Shown: piece after piece, positions 1 through 12,233 of the stretch | Layout: the number at the start of each line of letters is the position of its first letter | Position numbering within the stretch: the stretch's first letter is position 1 | Assembly: GCA_963966185.1 (NCBI GenBank) | Contig: CAWZYM010000020.1 | Coordinates: 1,590,001-1,654,000, forward strand | Reading direction: 5' to 3' | Source: Rhabditoides inermis | Lineage: Eukaryota; Nematoda; Chromadorea; Rhabditida; Rhabditidae | Length of the DNA: 64,000 nucleotides | The notes under the pieces: model-generated | Seen by the model: only the letters and a program-made list of their open reading frames with translations | The model's database searches: none | Told to the model about the DNA's origin: nothing | Program-made: the position numbers and the translations under genes

Positions 1-3000
1 AGACTCCGCCCCTCCATGCACCGCCCACTCACCCGACTCTATGATGGTCTTGCTGGCCTGGAAGAGCTTGCTGGCGTTGACATACGTGTTGCGCGCGATC
101 TGCCGGAAGTGGTTGTGGTTCCTCTGCAGAGTGCGCGCCTGCTCCAGCGTCTCGCCTGCGACATGTGCCATGCAATGTACAATCCCTATTCCCCCTCCCC
201 CGCCCGTACCTATGGCGGTGTTCTTGAGTAGGTATGTCTCTCCGTGCTGCTCCAGCCACTCCACCACCAACTGGGTGTCCGTCTGGAAGGCGATGAGGGC
301 GAGTTGCGAGTGCAGCCGCACCTCAACACACACCATCAGCCCCCGTTCCCCCTCTCCCTCCCTCCCCACCTTCCGCTCCCTCCACACCGAGTGGAGCTGT
401 TTGTGTGCCCTCTGAAGTCTGGCCAGCTGCTCCCGCGTACTAGACTCGTCCAGGTCCGCCCCCCGCAGAGCCTGCGACAACTGAGAGCCACAGTCGTGAG
501 CCTGAACACGAGAGGTTTTTGTAGAGTAGATCATACAGTAATCGAAGGCATTCCTCCTATTACATTGCAAAACGGATGTAACAATGAAACCCACCTCGGC
601 GTAGGTGCCCTCTACCGTATCCCAGAACCGCTCGTGTTGCTGGATGGCCTCCTCGAGTTTGTCGGCCGCCCGAACATCCACGCTTCCCGGATCCACCCCG
701 GGAGCCTCCAGCCAGCCAGACAGAGACGAGAAATACTGGACAAGCATTATGACATGTCCAACAGGGCACATTAGGGGTATGATACATTAGGGGTATGATT
801 CTGACTTTGCCAAGGCCTACGACTCCATCGAGCACAACGACACGTGGCTGGCGCTGAAGAGATGTGGAGTACACCCCGCCTACATTCGACTGCTGCAAAG
901 TTTCTACAACGATGGCAAGACGAAAGTAAACGTTCGAGGGACACCGACCGAAATCGAAGTGAAGAAAGGTGTGCGCCAAGGCTGCCCGCTATCTCCTCAC
1001 CTGTTCAACTGCGTGCTTGCTGAAATCTGTGCAAAGATGAACTTCGACTTCGTTGGAGCCGGACTGGACATTGGAGGACAGAAGCTGACTCATCTCTGTT
1101 ATGCTGACGACATCATCCTTTTTGCACGTTCGGCCTCGGCTGCAGAAAGGATGCTGGAGGAACTCGCGGAGAAGAGCAGCGACTACGGTCTGTAAGTGAA
1201 CAGGAAGAAGACGGTGGTCATGAGCAACGGGCCGAAGAAGAGCATTAGGCTGGACGGAGGAGAAGTGGAGTAGTACGTGAACAAACTCGTCTACCTGGGC
1301 CGCTCTCTTAGTTTTCTGGCCGACGACCATGTGGAGGTGACAAGGAGGATACAGGCTGGCTGGGGCGCTTTCTTCCGCCATAGCCAGTTCCTGACGCTGA
1401 AGAGTGCGCCGATGCGACTGCGGAGGAAAGTATTTCGGATGGCAGTTCTTCCCGCACTCACCTACGCTGCCGAGACATGGAGTCTAAGGAGAGAAGACCT
1501 GCAGAAGCTGAGAACTGTTCAACGACGAATGGAACGAAAGATGCTCGGGTTGACTCTGCTGAACAAAGTGCCGTGCAAGGATATACCATGACTAACAGGA
1601 TTACGAGACGTGCTGTGCGAGGCGAGATCAAGGAAGTGGAGGTTCGCCCGCCGCATCATGACTTGCGACGATGACCGATGGACGCGACGCGTGATCGATT
1701 GGAACCCGCCGAGGAAAGGCAAGGCCGGTCGCCCCCATCTACAGTGGAGCGACGAATTCAAGAAGACGATCCAGACCAATAGGAGGACCCTCGAGGAGGA
1801 ATGGAAGAGTGTGGCCGCGGACGCTGATGCGACAAGATGGAAGAATTTTGCTTCCCGGCGCTACTCTGTGAATGATTGATGTTTTGAGTTATGATCACAT
1901 AATGCGATACCGGATAAATGTTGAACTGAATTGAATTGATGTCAAACAGATTGACTCACCGTGTGGGTGGCCCTGTAGAATCCGCACGCCGTCGTGAGCA
2001 GCTTCTGTCGCTTGGCCAGCAGGTCCTGAACGCCAACCAATGTATCATTGTGAAATGGCCGGCGTACCTGTAGTCGTGCCCACTCGTCCTGCATCTGGAG
2101 GGCCGCCCTGTCGACCCTCCCTCGCACTCCGCCCCCACTCCGCAGACGGGCAGCCACGCTCGAGATCTGACACACGTTCACCTCCGTGTTCTGCAACATA
2201 CATGATCCCATCACAATGTGCAACACAGCACAAAGTACGATCTTGCTATTGTGTGTGTCCAACACGAAATACTCGTCCCACCTGTGCCGCAGCGACGAAC
2301 TCTGCGAACTGTCTGAGTCTGTCGCCGGCCTCTGCCTCGTTCCCGCCAATGTCGCCCATCGATCGAACGAGCAGCTCGCAGTGCTGGCGGGACCACTCCA
2401 GCATCTGAAACCACCCATTTCTCTCCCTCTCTCTCCCTCTTTCTCTCTCTCTCCCTCTCTCTCTCTCTCTCTCCTTCCCCTCCTCCCCCCACCTTGTCCG
2501 CATCCTGCTCCAGCAGCTTCAGCTGGTACGTGTTCTCCAGATCCGACCGCCGCTGCTCCCAGTGACCGAACACGTCCGATCTACATCCATACATACAATG
2601 AGACAACGAAGATCACTCACTTCAACTGCTGTAGGCTGGCGATGAGGTTGTGCATGTGGGGAAGGCTGGCGAGGAGGTCGGGGTTGGGGGGGCGACCGCG
2701 GCGGGAGATGCGCTCCTCGACGCGCGCAGCCTCCGACTGGATCGCCTCCAGGGGCACCGACGCCAGGGTGCGCTTGGCTATCGAATGCGAACGGATCGCC
2801 GTGTCCGCGGTCGGAACGTCAACCTGACAGCATTGACAGTAACAACAAATAGTGAACCATAACGTACGGGCTGTGGCTGGTCTGCGAGTAGTCTCCGCTG
2901 CTCCTCCAGACCCCGCATCGCGTCGCTCGTACGCCAGATCCAACGCTCCAACTCCTGCAACACACACCATCAGGAGGAGGGGGAGAAAGGGGGGAGGGAA

Positions 3001-4216
3001 CTGACGAGCCGCGTCTCCAGCCAGTCCTCGTGGTCGAAGTGGAACGAGCCGCCGAGTTGCCGCGGCAGCTGCGTCGTCTCGAAGTGGCGGAGCAGAGCGT
3101 CCAGGGACACCAACTGCACCTACAACAACACCACACTCAGAGAATTCCTATGAACGAAATAAACAAAATCGGCGTACCTCAAACTTGCAGAATCCGAGTG
3201 AGATCTGCGCCTTCTGCTTCTCCCAGAACTTGTCGGGTTTGATGATGAGCACGACGTGGACAGTGGCAGACTCGCAGAGCAGCTGGGGAGAGACGGATAG
3301 GGGGAAGGGGGAGGGGGACTCACGTTGATGGCCTTGAGGATGGGGCGCACGTTGTTCCACGTCGTCTTCCCACGCATGTCCACCACTATCACGAAGCCGC
3401 GCTCCCGGGCCTCATCACTGCAGCATTGATCGATAACATACAGGGACACCGAATGCGGGAGGTCAGACGAAGGAGACCGACATAATGTGTATTGTATATT
3501 AGAATACTCACGCGGTGACAGTGTGTAGGTAGAGGAGGACATTGCGGATGTGGTCCGGGTGCACGGCCTGCTCCCTCGATGGAAACACGAGCAGCGCGCG
3601 ACCGCCCCTGCAGAGAGAGAAGTCATAACAGTACGAGAGGAGGAGGAAGGAGAGGGGCGAGGAGTGTACCTGTCTCTGCACCCGGGAAGGAGGGCGACGC
3701 CGTCTCGCAGCACGTGTGCGATGTCCTCCGCCTTCACCACACCCACACTCTGCAATCAAACACATCACGTTGGTTGCTTTTTATAGTGTCGGAAAGGCTC
3801 TCAATGTCCTCGGCATTCACATCATATCACTATCTATGGGAGGATACGATCCGTTCTCTTTCCATCAATCTACCCCCACCCGTGCCCGTTCCTGTATTGT
3901 GTGGCTGTGTGGCCTCCCCTGTGTGAGGGGACGGCTTGTCATCCCCTCCTCTCCCTGCCATCTGTCCCCCTCACTCGCCCCAATCAACGCTCTCTCCGCC
4001 ACTCTCGCTGTCTGTGCCCTCTCTCAGATCAACGCTCTATGCGCCCCCTAAACGCGCCTAATTCTTTTAATCCTCCTTTTTCTCGCAGTGTTAGTGAGCG
4101 CTCAGCTGAGGCGTGTTTGACATACACAATGCGAAAGAAAGAAAGACACATGGACCGTGAAACAATAAAACGAGTGATTGAACGTTGAAGCGACTGCGAC
4201 TCACCTCATCTCCCAT
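1..4216 (-). CDS. trio: Trio/kalirin-type RhoGEF, N-terminal part (partial)
   Basis: Multi-exon gene read from the ATG at 4216 (first exon 4216-4205, MGDE, donor GTGAGT) and leaving the window at base 1. The N-terminal CRAL-TRIO/Sec14 domain spans about 3750-3030, with the segments RGFVIVVDMRGKTTWNNV and VVLIIKPDKFWEKQKAQ that are characteristic of Trio, kalirin and UNC-73. It is followed by HFDHEDWLETRL and then helical spectrin repeats with W-centred heptads down to base 1. In this family the N-terminal region targets and regulates two Rho GEF modules that steer axon guidance and cell migration; those modules would lie beyond the window and are not seen. An intron between about 1960 and 760 contains an antisense retroelement. 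The gene is divergent from the PSME3IP1-like gene. The family call is strong; exact exon edges are approximate. Confidence 0.88.
787..1935 (+). mobile_element. 5'-truncated, decayed RTE-like non-LTR retrotransposon
   Basis: The reading begins inside a reverse transcriptase domain (DFAKAYDSIEHNDTW, then KKGVRQGCPLSPHLFN). It keeps the catalytic box CYADDIILF near 1100 and then the RTE-style C-terminal part (TYAAETWSLRR, RWTRRVIDWNPP, GRPHLQWSDEF) to about 1877. In-frame stops near 1194 and 1272, and a stop and frame change near 1588, show that it is dead. There is no endonuclease domain, so it is 5' truncated. The 3' end runs into a short GAATT-type repeat near 1922-1938, as is usual for RTE elements. 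A 15-nt direct repeat (CATTAGGGGTATGAT) occurs twice immediately 5' of the element. It lies inside a trio intron in the opposite orientation. RTE clade assignment is by motif style only. Confidence 0.85.
2420..2480. repeat. CT-rich microsatellite in a trio intron
   Basis: Nearly pure CT/CTCC tract. On the coding strand of trio it reads as GA-rich. Apparent reading frames through it code only Arg/Glu or Leu/Ser runs. Confidence 0.9.
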
Positions 4217-5568
4217 CTTGACGATAGCTCTAGCAGAATTAGAATGTTAGCACTTGTAGAACAACCCTGAAACAGTGGAAAGTGGGAAAGCATCCCAGAA
4301 TAGAATGAATCATACGTTACACCAGAAATCTTTAGCTAGAGGACGTCGTGGTGTGTAAAGAAGTGAGCAACATAATGGAAAGAATAAACAATTGAAGCAC
4401 GCTAAACTTACCGTTTACATTAGCACCTAATTCGAGTAGAGGCGAGTATTCGAACAGCACATGTAACTACTTCTGAAATCAACGAAAAGCGTATAAAAAC
4501 GTCAAAGGCCCATCAAACGGAGACGAGTTCGAATCGAAAATGCTAGTGGAAAAAGAGAGAGAAACGGAAATGTGCACTAGAGCCGCTACCTCGACGAAAG
4601 AATGGAAAAGAGTATTGTTAGGATAGAATACATTATAGTGGTCAAACGTTTTTACTGGTAAAACATAATATTGCTTTAATATAATTACATATCAAATGGG
4701 GAGGTGATAAAAAAGAATGTTATGAAATAAAAAAAAGATGGACACTACACACTACTATGAAAAAGCAGTGAACATCTGAAATGTTCTAATGGAATGAGTA
4801 TATAGCTTTGGGATAGTGGTTGGCAGATAATGTATGTGGGTGAGTTGAGTGGAAGACGGGAGAGAAGAGAGAAGAGGGAGAGAGAGGATTTGCGGGGATA
4901 TGGCAGACGGGCCAAGCCAAGGGTCAGCCCGCATCCATCCCGCCGCAGTTAAACTTCACCCAACACCACTTCCGCGCCACAAAACAACCCTCATAAAGCA
5001 CCGAGATGACACATTCAGATGGATAAGAAGAGCACGACAGTAGCGAAGGTTGAGCAAGAAAGATTCATACCGGATCATCAATCAATCGCACAATCAAGTT
5101 TCTAGATGGTTGTTAATGCTCACAACAACATGGTAACACATTTGCATACTGATAACACACATTACGCACCCATTTCAGTTTTAAAACATGTTTCAAAAAT
5201 AGGTGAACATATGTTTTTTGAACAGTTTCTGGCAAAACGCCATAGGGCGGGAGCAAATCTGCACAGGACCAAGCTGGCGCGAAACATTAAAATTCAAATA
5301 GACAAACCATATTTTCATTTATACGCAAATTTTCGTTGAACTATTTGCTTGGACGTAACTTATGTTATGACACTAGTTAGAGCGACACCAATCTCAACCA
5401 AAAATATATGAAATTTAGGGCGAAAAGCATTAAAATTGTACGAATTCCTATGAACGAATTTAGGATGTCTTTCTCAATCAGCTGTTTTTCCAGTATTGAA
5501 TTAATTTAATATATTTTGTTTTATGTTTGCTTGCTTACTTGCCTTCCTTACACACATAACTTATAGGC
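4217..5568. other. Divergent intergenic region between trio and the PSME3IP1-like gene
   Basis: AT-rich, with no convincing exon on either strand. It should hold both 5' ends and promoters. An acceptor-like TTCTGCTAG lies just upstream of the trio ATG on the minus strand, and TTATAG|GC lies just before the ATG at 5569. No recognisable core promoter or repeat was seen. Confidence 0.5.
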
Positions 5569-6510
5569 ATGTCGAGTGGGTTCGTATCGAGTAGCGAGAT
5601 CGAAGAGGAGCGGCAGCAGAGGCAGGAAGAGTGGGAGCGAGTGCGCAAGCCGGACGACCCTGTCGGTTTGTACTTTTAGTTTTAATTATTTAATTTTATT
5701 CTTCCCATTTCATCACTGCAGCCAATATATTCCCTACGATTCCAGAGGCGCCGGCTGTCCCCGTGTGCAACCTGTCGTTGTTCGAGCAGTTGCGAAACAA
5801 CAAGGAGGCCAAGCAAGCCGAAATTGACGACGCAAAGAGCCTCCGTACGTTTTCTAAACTTTGGTTGTTACAATTAGGTGATGATTACATTGATGCAGGT
5901 AATCTGGTGCGTGGTATCGATGAGGACGAGAGCGATTTCCTCTCGCTGGTCAGCACCATCAAGAACCAGGAAGAGCGCACCAAGAAGGAGGTACCCTTTA
6001 CATTACTCATCATTATCACCGTTTCTTGAAACTTTATAATAATCATTTTGATGGTTTTTAGGAGGAGAAAAGCCTGCTGAACGAATTCCGCGCTGCTCGG
6101 AATACGGTAATCGAGGCGAGCGAACCGCAGTTGACACTTGGTAAGAAGTGTGTTACATTATATTTTGTATTGTTTTGATCATCTCAGCCCGGCCCTCTGT
6201 GTCGGCGGAACCCAGTGAGAAAAAACCGTCGAAGCAGGCCTCCCTCCTCTCTTCCATCATCAAACGAAAAGCGTGAGCTGCTGCGGATATGTTTCTTTGG
6301 CAATACTATTGTGGCAGTACACCGGGAGATGCTGTTCCCGCGAAGGTTGCGAAGGAGGGAGATAAGAAGAAGGGGGAGGAGAAGAAGGAGGAAGCTGCCA
6401 AGCCGGCGGGCGCACTCGTCGGACTCGTCGGATACGACGCATCTTCGTATGTGACCTTTTTGTTTATATGTTCTTATCCTTGTAATTTCAGCGACGAAGA
6501 CGACGACTAA
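5569..6510 (+). CDS. PSME3IP1/FAM192A (NIP30 domain) homologue
   Basis: Five or so short exons give an acidic/basic nuclear-type protein of roughly 200 residues. The N-terminal half matches the NIP30 domain: EEERQQRQEEWERVRKPDD, then LFEQLRNNKEAKQAE, NLVRGIDEDESDFL and a charged helix EERTKKEEEKSLLNEFRAAR. The tail is lysine-rich (SLLSSIIKRK, then EGDKKKGEEKKEE) and ends GYDASSDEDDD before TAA at 6508. In vertebrates this protein binds the PA28-gamma proteasome activator PSME3 through an acidic, phosphorylated C-terminal segment; the acidic end here is consistent with that. The start ATG is two bases after an AG acceptor-like site. RNMT follows 178 nt downstream on the same strand, so co-transcription is possible. 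Confidence 0.82.
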
Positions 6511-6688
6511 TCTCTCATCCTAGATTGTTTTGTTACGTTGTTATTATTGTCTATGTACAGCTTGACATTATAAATGTTTCCTCATGTTGATGTGCACTCT
6601 GATTTCTCGTTGGCCGAGTTTGAGTCTCGTATAATATCTGGAAGTGTCGAGTGTCTTGATTGAATGCAATTGCATGTGTAGTTTCTCG

Positions 6689-7074
6689 ATGAGTGGGAAC
6701 GCGGACACTGTGGCTGCTCACTACAACGCAGTCCCGCAGGCCGGCCTCGGAGCGCGCGCCGAATCCAGGATATTCTACATGCGCAACCTCAACAACTGGA
6801 TCAAGAGCATGCTCATCAGTCAGTATATATTTTTGTAAATCAATCGGTTCTTATTATACTTGCAATTAAGATGAGGCTGTGGATATGCTGCGCAAGGACG
6901 GAACCCGCAACGCGAGGTGAGTCGAGTGAGGGTAGGGTAGGGTAGGAGGTGGATGTGGATGTGGTATGATGGATGGGATGTGTAGGGTGCTGGATCTGGC
7001 GTGCGGCAAGGGAGGCGACCTGCGGAAGTGGAAGATCGCCAATGTAGACAGCGTCGTCATGGCAGGTGAGTGGA

Positions 7075-7126
<52 letters not shown>

Positions 7127-9361
7127 TGGTGTTGAGACATTGCGGACGTGTCTGTGGAGCAGGCGAAGGGTCGGTACGAGGAGATGAAGGAGAGGGACAG
7201 GGGAAGGATCTTCCCCGCACAGTTCATCGCCGCCGACTGCAGCACGGTATGAGAGGGGAGGAGAAGGGAGAGAGGAATCTTCGATTCCTAGATGGATCTG
7301 GCTCCGATGATGACGTCGTCTCGTCCGTTCGACCTCGTCTCCTGTCAGTTCGCCCTCCACTACGCATTCGAGAAGGAAGAACTCGCCAGACAGTTCCTCA
7401 AGTACGGTTCATACCATTTTTATTGCGATTTTCATGATCATTGTGTCTGTTTCATGTCATATATGAACAACGAAAGAGTATTTGAACATTGAAAAATTAC
7501 CTTTTTTTATATTGTGTGATTGTGTGTTTCTAGGAATGCGGCCGCATCCCTCCGTCCTGGTGGTCTCTTCATTGGAACTCTTCCCGATGCGAACAGAATC
7601 ATGTGAGTTACAGTACGCCCCTCCTGTTCGTTTCTTCTCCCCATTCCCGTTTCGGTTTGACATGTCCCCACTCTTCCCTCTCCTTGTAAAAAGTGATGAG
7701 TTTTCATCGATCTGTGATTCGTGTGTGCACTATCCTCCCGGTTCGCGTCTCTTTTTTGATATCTTTCCCTAAAAAGGAAGTGTAGGTATTTGGTTGTCCT
7801 TGCTCTTCCGCAGCGATTTATCATGTAGTGGAATGAGTGTGGTTGTGCAATTGCATAACCCGACCACCCGCTGTCATCCCCTCTACCCATCCAATGCTAC
7901 TCTCCCACCGCACTCCTTTCATCTCCCACTTTTTGCTACTCGAGTTTTCCTTTCGCCCTCCGCGCACCTTTGCCACAGTTACGAAAAGAGTTTTTGCGAG
8001 GTTTGAGTGATATGTGACTGGAATCGTACTGTTTCGTATGTGAGTGTTGCTGTGACAAGGTTAAACAGAGGGCAGGTAAAGGTGCGCCGCCGAGGGGCGA
8101 GAGTGGGTGATGGATGTGGGAGGAGAAAGAGGTAGAGAGAGGAAGGGGGGAACAATCACACCGTTCACCGAGACTATCAATGTAGTGTTAGTCAGAGAGG
8201 GAGGGAGGGGAGGATGAGGTGCGTGTGGCAGGCACGGCGGCGGCAAGACATGCTTCGGAGTGAATCATACACGCGCATTCCTCCACGCACCCATTCACTG
8301 CAGCGCTCTGATGACGGCGCGTGTGGGAACTGATCCGAGGTTCATTATAACAATCTAACCATGTCCACCATGCTGGAACACGTTCTGTAGGTGGTCGTGT
8401 CGGGCGGGCGACGGGGCGATGAAGAACGCGGTGTGCGAGGTGAGCTTCGAGGACACGACGCAGCTGCAGACGGCGCCCCTCTTCGGGGCAAAGTTCCACT
8501 TTCTCCTCGACAAGCAGGTGTGTCCCACGGGCTGCCACTCTCCGTCCACCCCTCTCCTTGCAGGTGAACTGCCCCGAGTTCCTCGCCTACTTCCCTCTAC
8601 TCGAACAGTCAGTTGCATTCCATGATGTCTGTTTCCCCTGTCTCACTGTCTGCTTGCAGTCTGTGCGCGGAATTGGACCTGGAGCTGGTCTTCTGTCGCT
8701 CCTTCCCCGACGCTATCGAACACTATCTGGAGGTGAGTGAAAAGGCAAGGGGCGGTTGATGGAATCGAATGGATTTTGATTCACTTCATAAAAAGAATAC
8801 AACAACGGTCTAGGATATATGATGATGTTGCAGAAGGACGGGCGCGGTCTGCTGGGTCGCATGAATGGTCTGGAGCCGTTCCCGGCAGCCGAGGGCAACA
8901 AGCTGTCGGGGGAGGAGGGGGAGTACGCAGACGCGCAGGGACTCGTCGACCTCCTCAAGCAGAAGGGAGAGGAAAGAAGCAGTGTGGTGCGTCAAGGCAG
9001 CAAAAGGGAACCAAGTCATTTTACGCATCCCTAAACTATGATTTGTTTTCAGGGCTCGATCTCTCGTTCCGAATGGGAGGCGGTATGTATGTATCTGGTG
9101 TTTGCATTCCGCAAGAAGGGCGAAAAGCCGGTGGAGAAGAAGGAGGAGAAGGAGAAGGAGCAGTCCAAGGAGGTCAAGAGGAAGGCGAGCGACGAGGAGG
9201 GGCACCCTGTGGAGGAGAAGAGAGCCAAGGTGGAGCAGGAGCAGGAGCCTGTCAAGGAGGAGGAGGAGCCAGCTAAGGAGGAGGAGAAGGCCAATGTGGA
9301 GCAGGAGCAGGAGCCAGCCAAGGAGAAGGAGAAGGAACAGGCTCCGGGGCAGACCGAGTAA
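6689..9361 (+). CDS. RNMT: mRNA cap guanine-N7 methyltransferase
   Basis: Transfers a methyl group from S-adenosylmethionine to the GpppN cap in the nucleus. The N-terminus has AAHYNAVPQAGLGARAES and RIFYMRNLNNWIKSML. The SAM-binding motif VLDLACGKGGDLRKWK is at 6988-7035. Next come FDLVSCQFALHYAFEKEE, the catalytic-core stretch GGLFIGTLPDANRIM, then NCPEFLAYFPLLE and SEWEAVCMYLVFAF. The ATG follows an acceptor-like TGTGTAG. One intron (about 7602-8388) is far longer than the others; nothing else was seen in it. The last exon adds about 80 residues of Lys/Glu-rich sequence ending in TAA at 9359. In vertebrates the low-complexity region is N-terminal, so this C-terminal tail is unusual. Identification is very secure. 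Confidence 0.95.
7072..7126. repeat. (GA)n microsatellite in an RNMT intron
   Basis: GAGAGA tract of about 50 nt immediately downstream of a GTGAGT donor at 7066. Confidence 0.9.
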
Positions 9362-9861
9362 ATACTTCCTCGTCTGTTCATGTGACTCGTAAATTATTTT
9401 GATTTGTTTTTCTCGATATTCTGTATACCAGTGTAATTTCTCACGTTTTCTCGTACTGTTGTGATTGTTGTCTGTTATAAATGGAGTTCCAAACTAACAG
9501 TGTACTTACCATTCGCCATCCGACAAAACGTATTTACGGAAATCACTTTCCAATTTGCTTCTATTCTGTTTGCTTGTCTGGCCGCTCTCTCCTTCTCTCG
9601 CATACTCGTGATTACACGAGAGGGATAGAGAGAGTGGATGCAAAAACGTAATGAGACTTGGCCGGAGAGGCTGAGGGTGTGAGTGCTTGATAAACAGCCT
9701 TGCCCGTGTCCCTCCAGAAAGGGACCATGTGCTGTGGTGTGATCTGCTCCCCCTCCGGTCCCTCCTCTCACCCACGCGGGCTGGGATTACGGTAGAGCCA
9801 GCCGGCGGGGGGGCGACGCGGCCCCGCCCCCTCACCCACACACTCCCCAGCCACACCAGGC
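9362..9861. other. Intergenic region upstream of the Lhx1/5 gene
   Basis: Holds the RNMT 3' end and the upstream region of the LIM-homeobox gene. No exon or RNA gene was recognised. The stretch just before the ATG is C-rich and ends in ACACCAG|GC, an acceptor-like context two bases before the start. Confidence 0.4.
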
Positions 9862-12182
9862 ATGTCGTTCTGCGGCGGCTGTCAGCTACCAATCCACGAC
9901 AAGTTCGTCCTCCAGGTACGTCTTCTTACCGTATCCCCCCTCCTCGCCATCCCCTTGTCCAATTTGCTTCTCTTTCTCACTCCGCCGCGGTCCAATTATC
10001 TCGAATGGCGGACGGGTGAAATTGTTTGTGACACATTGGCTATATGGCACACACAGACTCACACACTGCGAAATTGAGTTGGTGATTAGAAAATGAAAAT
10101 GAGAAATGGGGCTGGCTATATAAATGAGTGAGTGAGTGGGGGAGAGGCGGCCCCTTGGGATGACTGACTGCTCCATGCCGCACTGCCGCAGGTGCTGGGC
10201 AAGCAGTGGCACCAGGCATGTCTGCGCTGCTCCGACTGCCTCCAACCCATGGACGCGACCTGCTTCGCGCGAGACGGACTCCTCCTGTGCAAGAACGACT
10301 TCGTCAAGTGAGTCGCGAGCACACAGGCGAGTCTCAAGGGATTCAGGCGGTACGGAACGCGGTGCGCCGGCTGCAACGAACCACTCGAGAAGACGGACCT
10401 GGTCCGACGGGCAAGGGACAAGGTGTTCCACGTGCACTGCTTCCAGTGCTCGGTCTGCAGACGCACCCTCGACACTGGGGAGCAGGTGAGAGAGAGAGAG
10501 GGAGGAAGAGGGAGGGAGAGAGAGGGGGAGGGAGGAGACGATCCATCATGCGAGTTCTTCCCTCGAGGGAGTGAGAGAGGGACTGATATGATAGATATGA
10601 TAGAGCGCGCGAGGGCTTGGGAGAGAGTGAATCAATTGGAGGCGTGTTGCAGCTCTACATCTTGAACGAACACCACTTTGTGTGCGAGGCTGACTTTGCG
10701 GGGGCGGGAGTCGAAATGCTCTCGCCCCTACAGCCCGCGCTGCCATCAACCACCACAGGTAACCACTGCTCCTCCTCCTCCTCTTGTTCTTCCCCTGCTC
10801 CTTCTCCACTGCTCCATTCCAGCCTCGGTGGGGAGCACACCGCAGCCGGCGAGCACTACTCCGAACAGCAGTGCGACCACCCGCCCAGGTATGTCTATGC
10901 GTCGGCAGGTGAAAGCGAGTTGCACGGAATGGAAAAGGAAAGGACAGGTGGAAGCGCGTTTCACAGTGTCCAGGGGGATCGATGTTGGGTGCGTGCATTT
11001 GACAGGCGATGAAAGGGAGGCGAGAGAGGAGAGAGAGGAGTGATAGGCTGATCTGCATGTCGCTTTGATCTACTTGCACTTGTCAAAGAGGGTCAACCGG
11101 TACTCACTCGCGCATTCTCTCTCTATCTATATCTCTATCTCTTTCGTTCCCTCGTGGATTCATATAATCAATTCGCCATTCGATTTGTCTCTCCTGTTTT
11201 TTGAGAGAGGGGCTAGCTGTCACCGGATATCTTGAGGTCTGCAATATGCAAATGAGGTGTGTGGAGGGAGTGGAATGGGTGTTGAATGTGCGCATATCGA
11301 TGCCTCTCTCTATCTTTTCGTATGTTTCAAAGCACCGTATGTGGAGGGAGTACTGTAGTTTGCTTGTGTGAGTATTATAGCCCCCTGCTGCCAGCTGTCT
11401 CTCTCCTCTCTCTAATCCATCCATGAAAGGGTCCGGAAGGAGAGCCGCCCTCTGTCCCTCTCTCTTTCTCACACTCTCTCGCCGCCCTCTCGCCCCGCGG
11501 CGATAATAGAAAGATAGGCGGGCAGGGCATTGAAAAGACCTCATCTGATCATCCCAAGTGTACACACGCCGTCGTATCACATGTGTTCCTCCCCCCCCCC
11601 CCCCCTTCCCCCTCATGCTCTCCTCTGCTCCCTGCTCCCTTCTGCTCCCCTGCCACTGCTCCTTCCCCATGTGTGCCACTTTCACCGCAACTCATACGCT
11701 CATTATCTCTCCACCGGCATCGCTTGATTCGGAGGGTGAATGAGAGAGGCGATATCTGGATGGCGGCATCACTCGGTCAGAAGCTCATTCCATTTAGGAG
11801 GAGAGGGAGAAGAGTCCCTAGAGGGGCACACGAGTACCTGCAGAGGGGAGAGAGAGAGAGAGGGGGGGAGAGAGATGGTGATGGAGGCAGAGGGGGAGGA
11901 AGGATGGGTAACCGTATACAATTTCCGAGAGGAAGAAGCTGGCTGCGTCTATCGAGCGGCGGCCTATTGAAAGAGGGGGGACTGTGTGTGAGAGGGGACT
12001 GGTTGCAGTGTCGGCGGGGTCTCCGTGTGGATCGGACGCCGAGGATGAGAACATGGAGGGAGAGGGGCTGGAGGAGGGAGACGACAAGGCAAACGACGAC
12101 GACAGCTCGGCGGCAAAGCGACGCGGACCGAGGACCACCATCAAGGCCAAGCAGGTACGGTAGAGGGAGACGGCAAATGGGA

Positions 12183-12233
<51 letters not shown>

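Noticed and set aside
9049..9381. Minus-strand Ser/Leu-rich frame opposite the RNMT tail
   Set aside because: Mirror of the Lys/Glu-rich coding tail of RNMT, with no start context or splicing.
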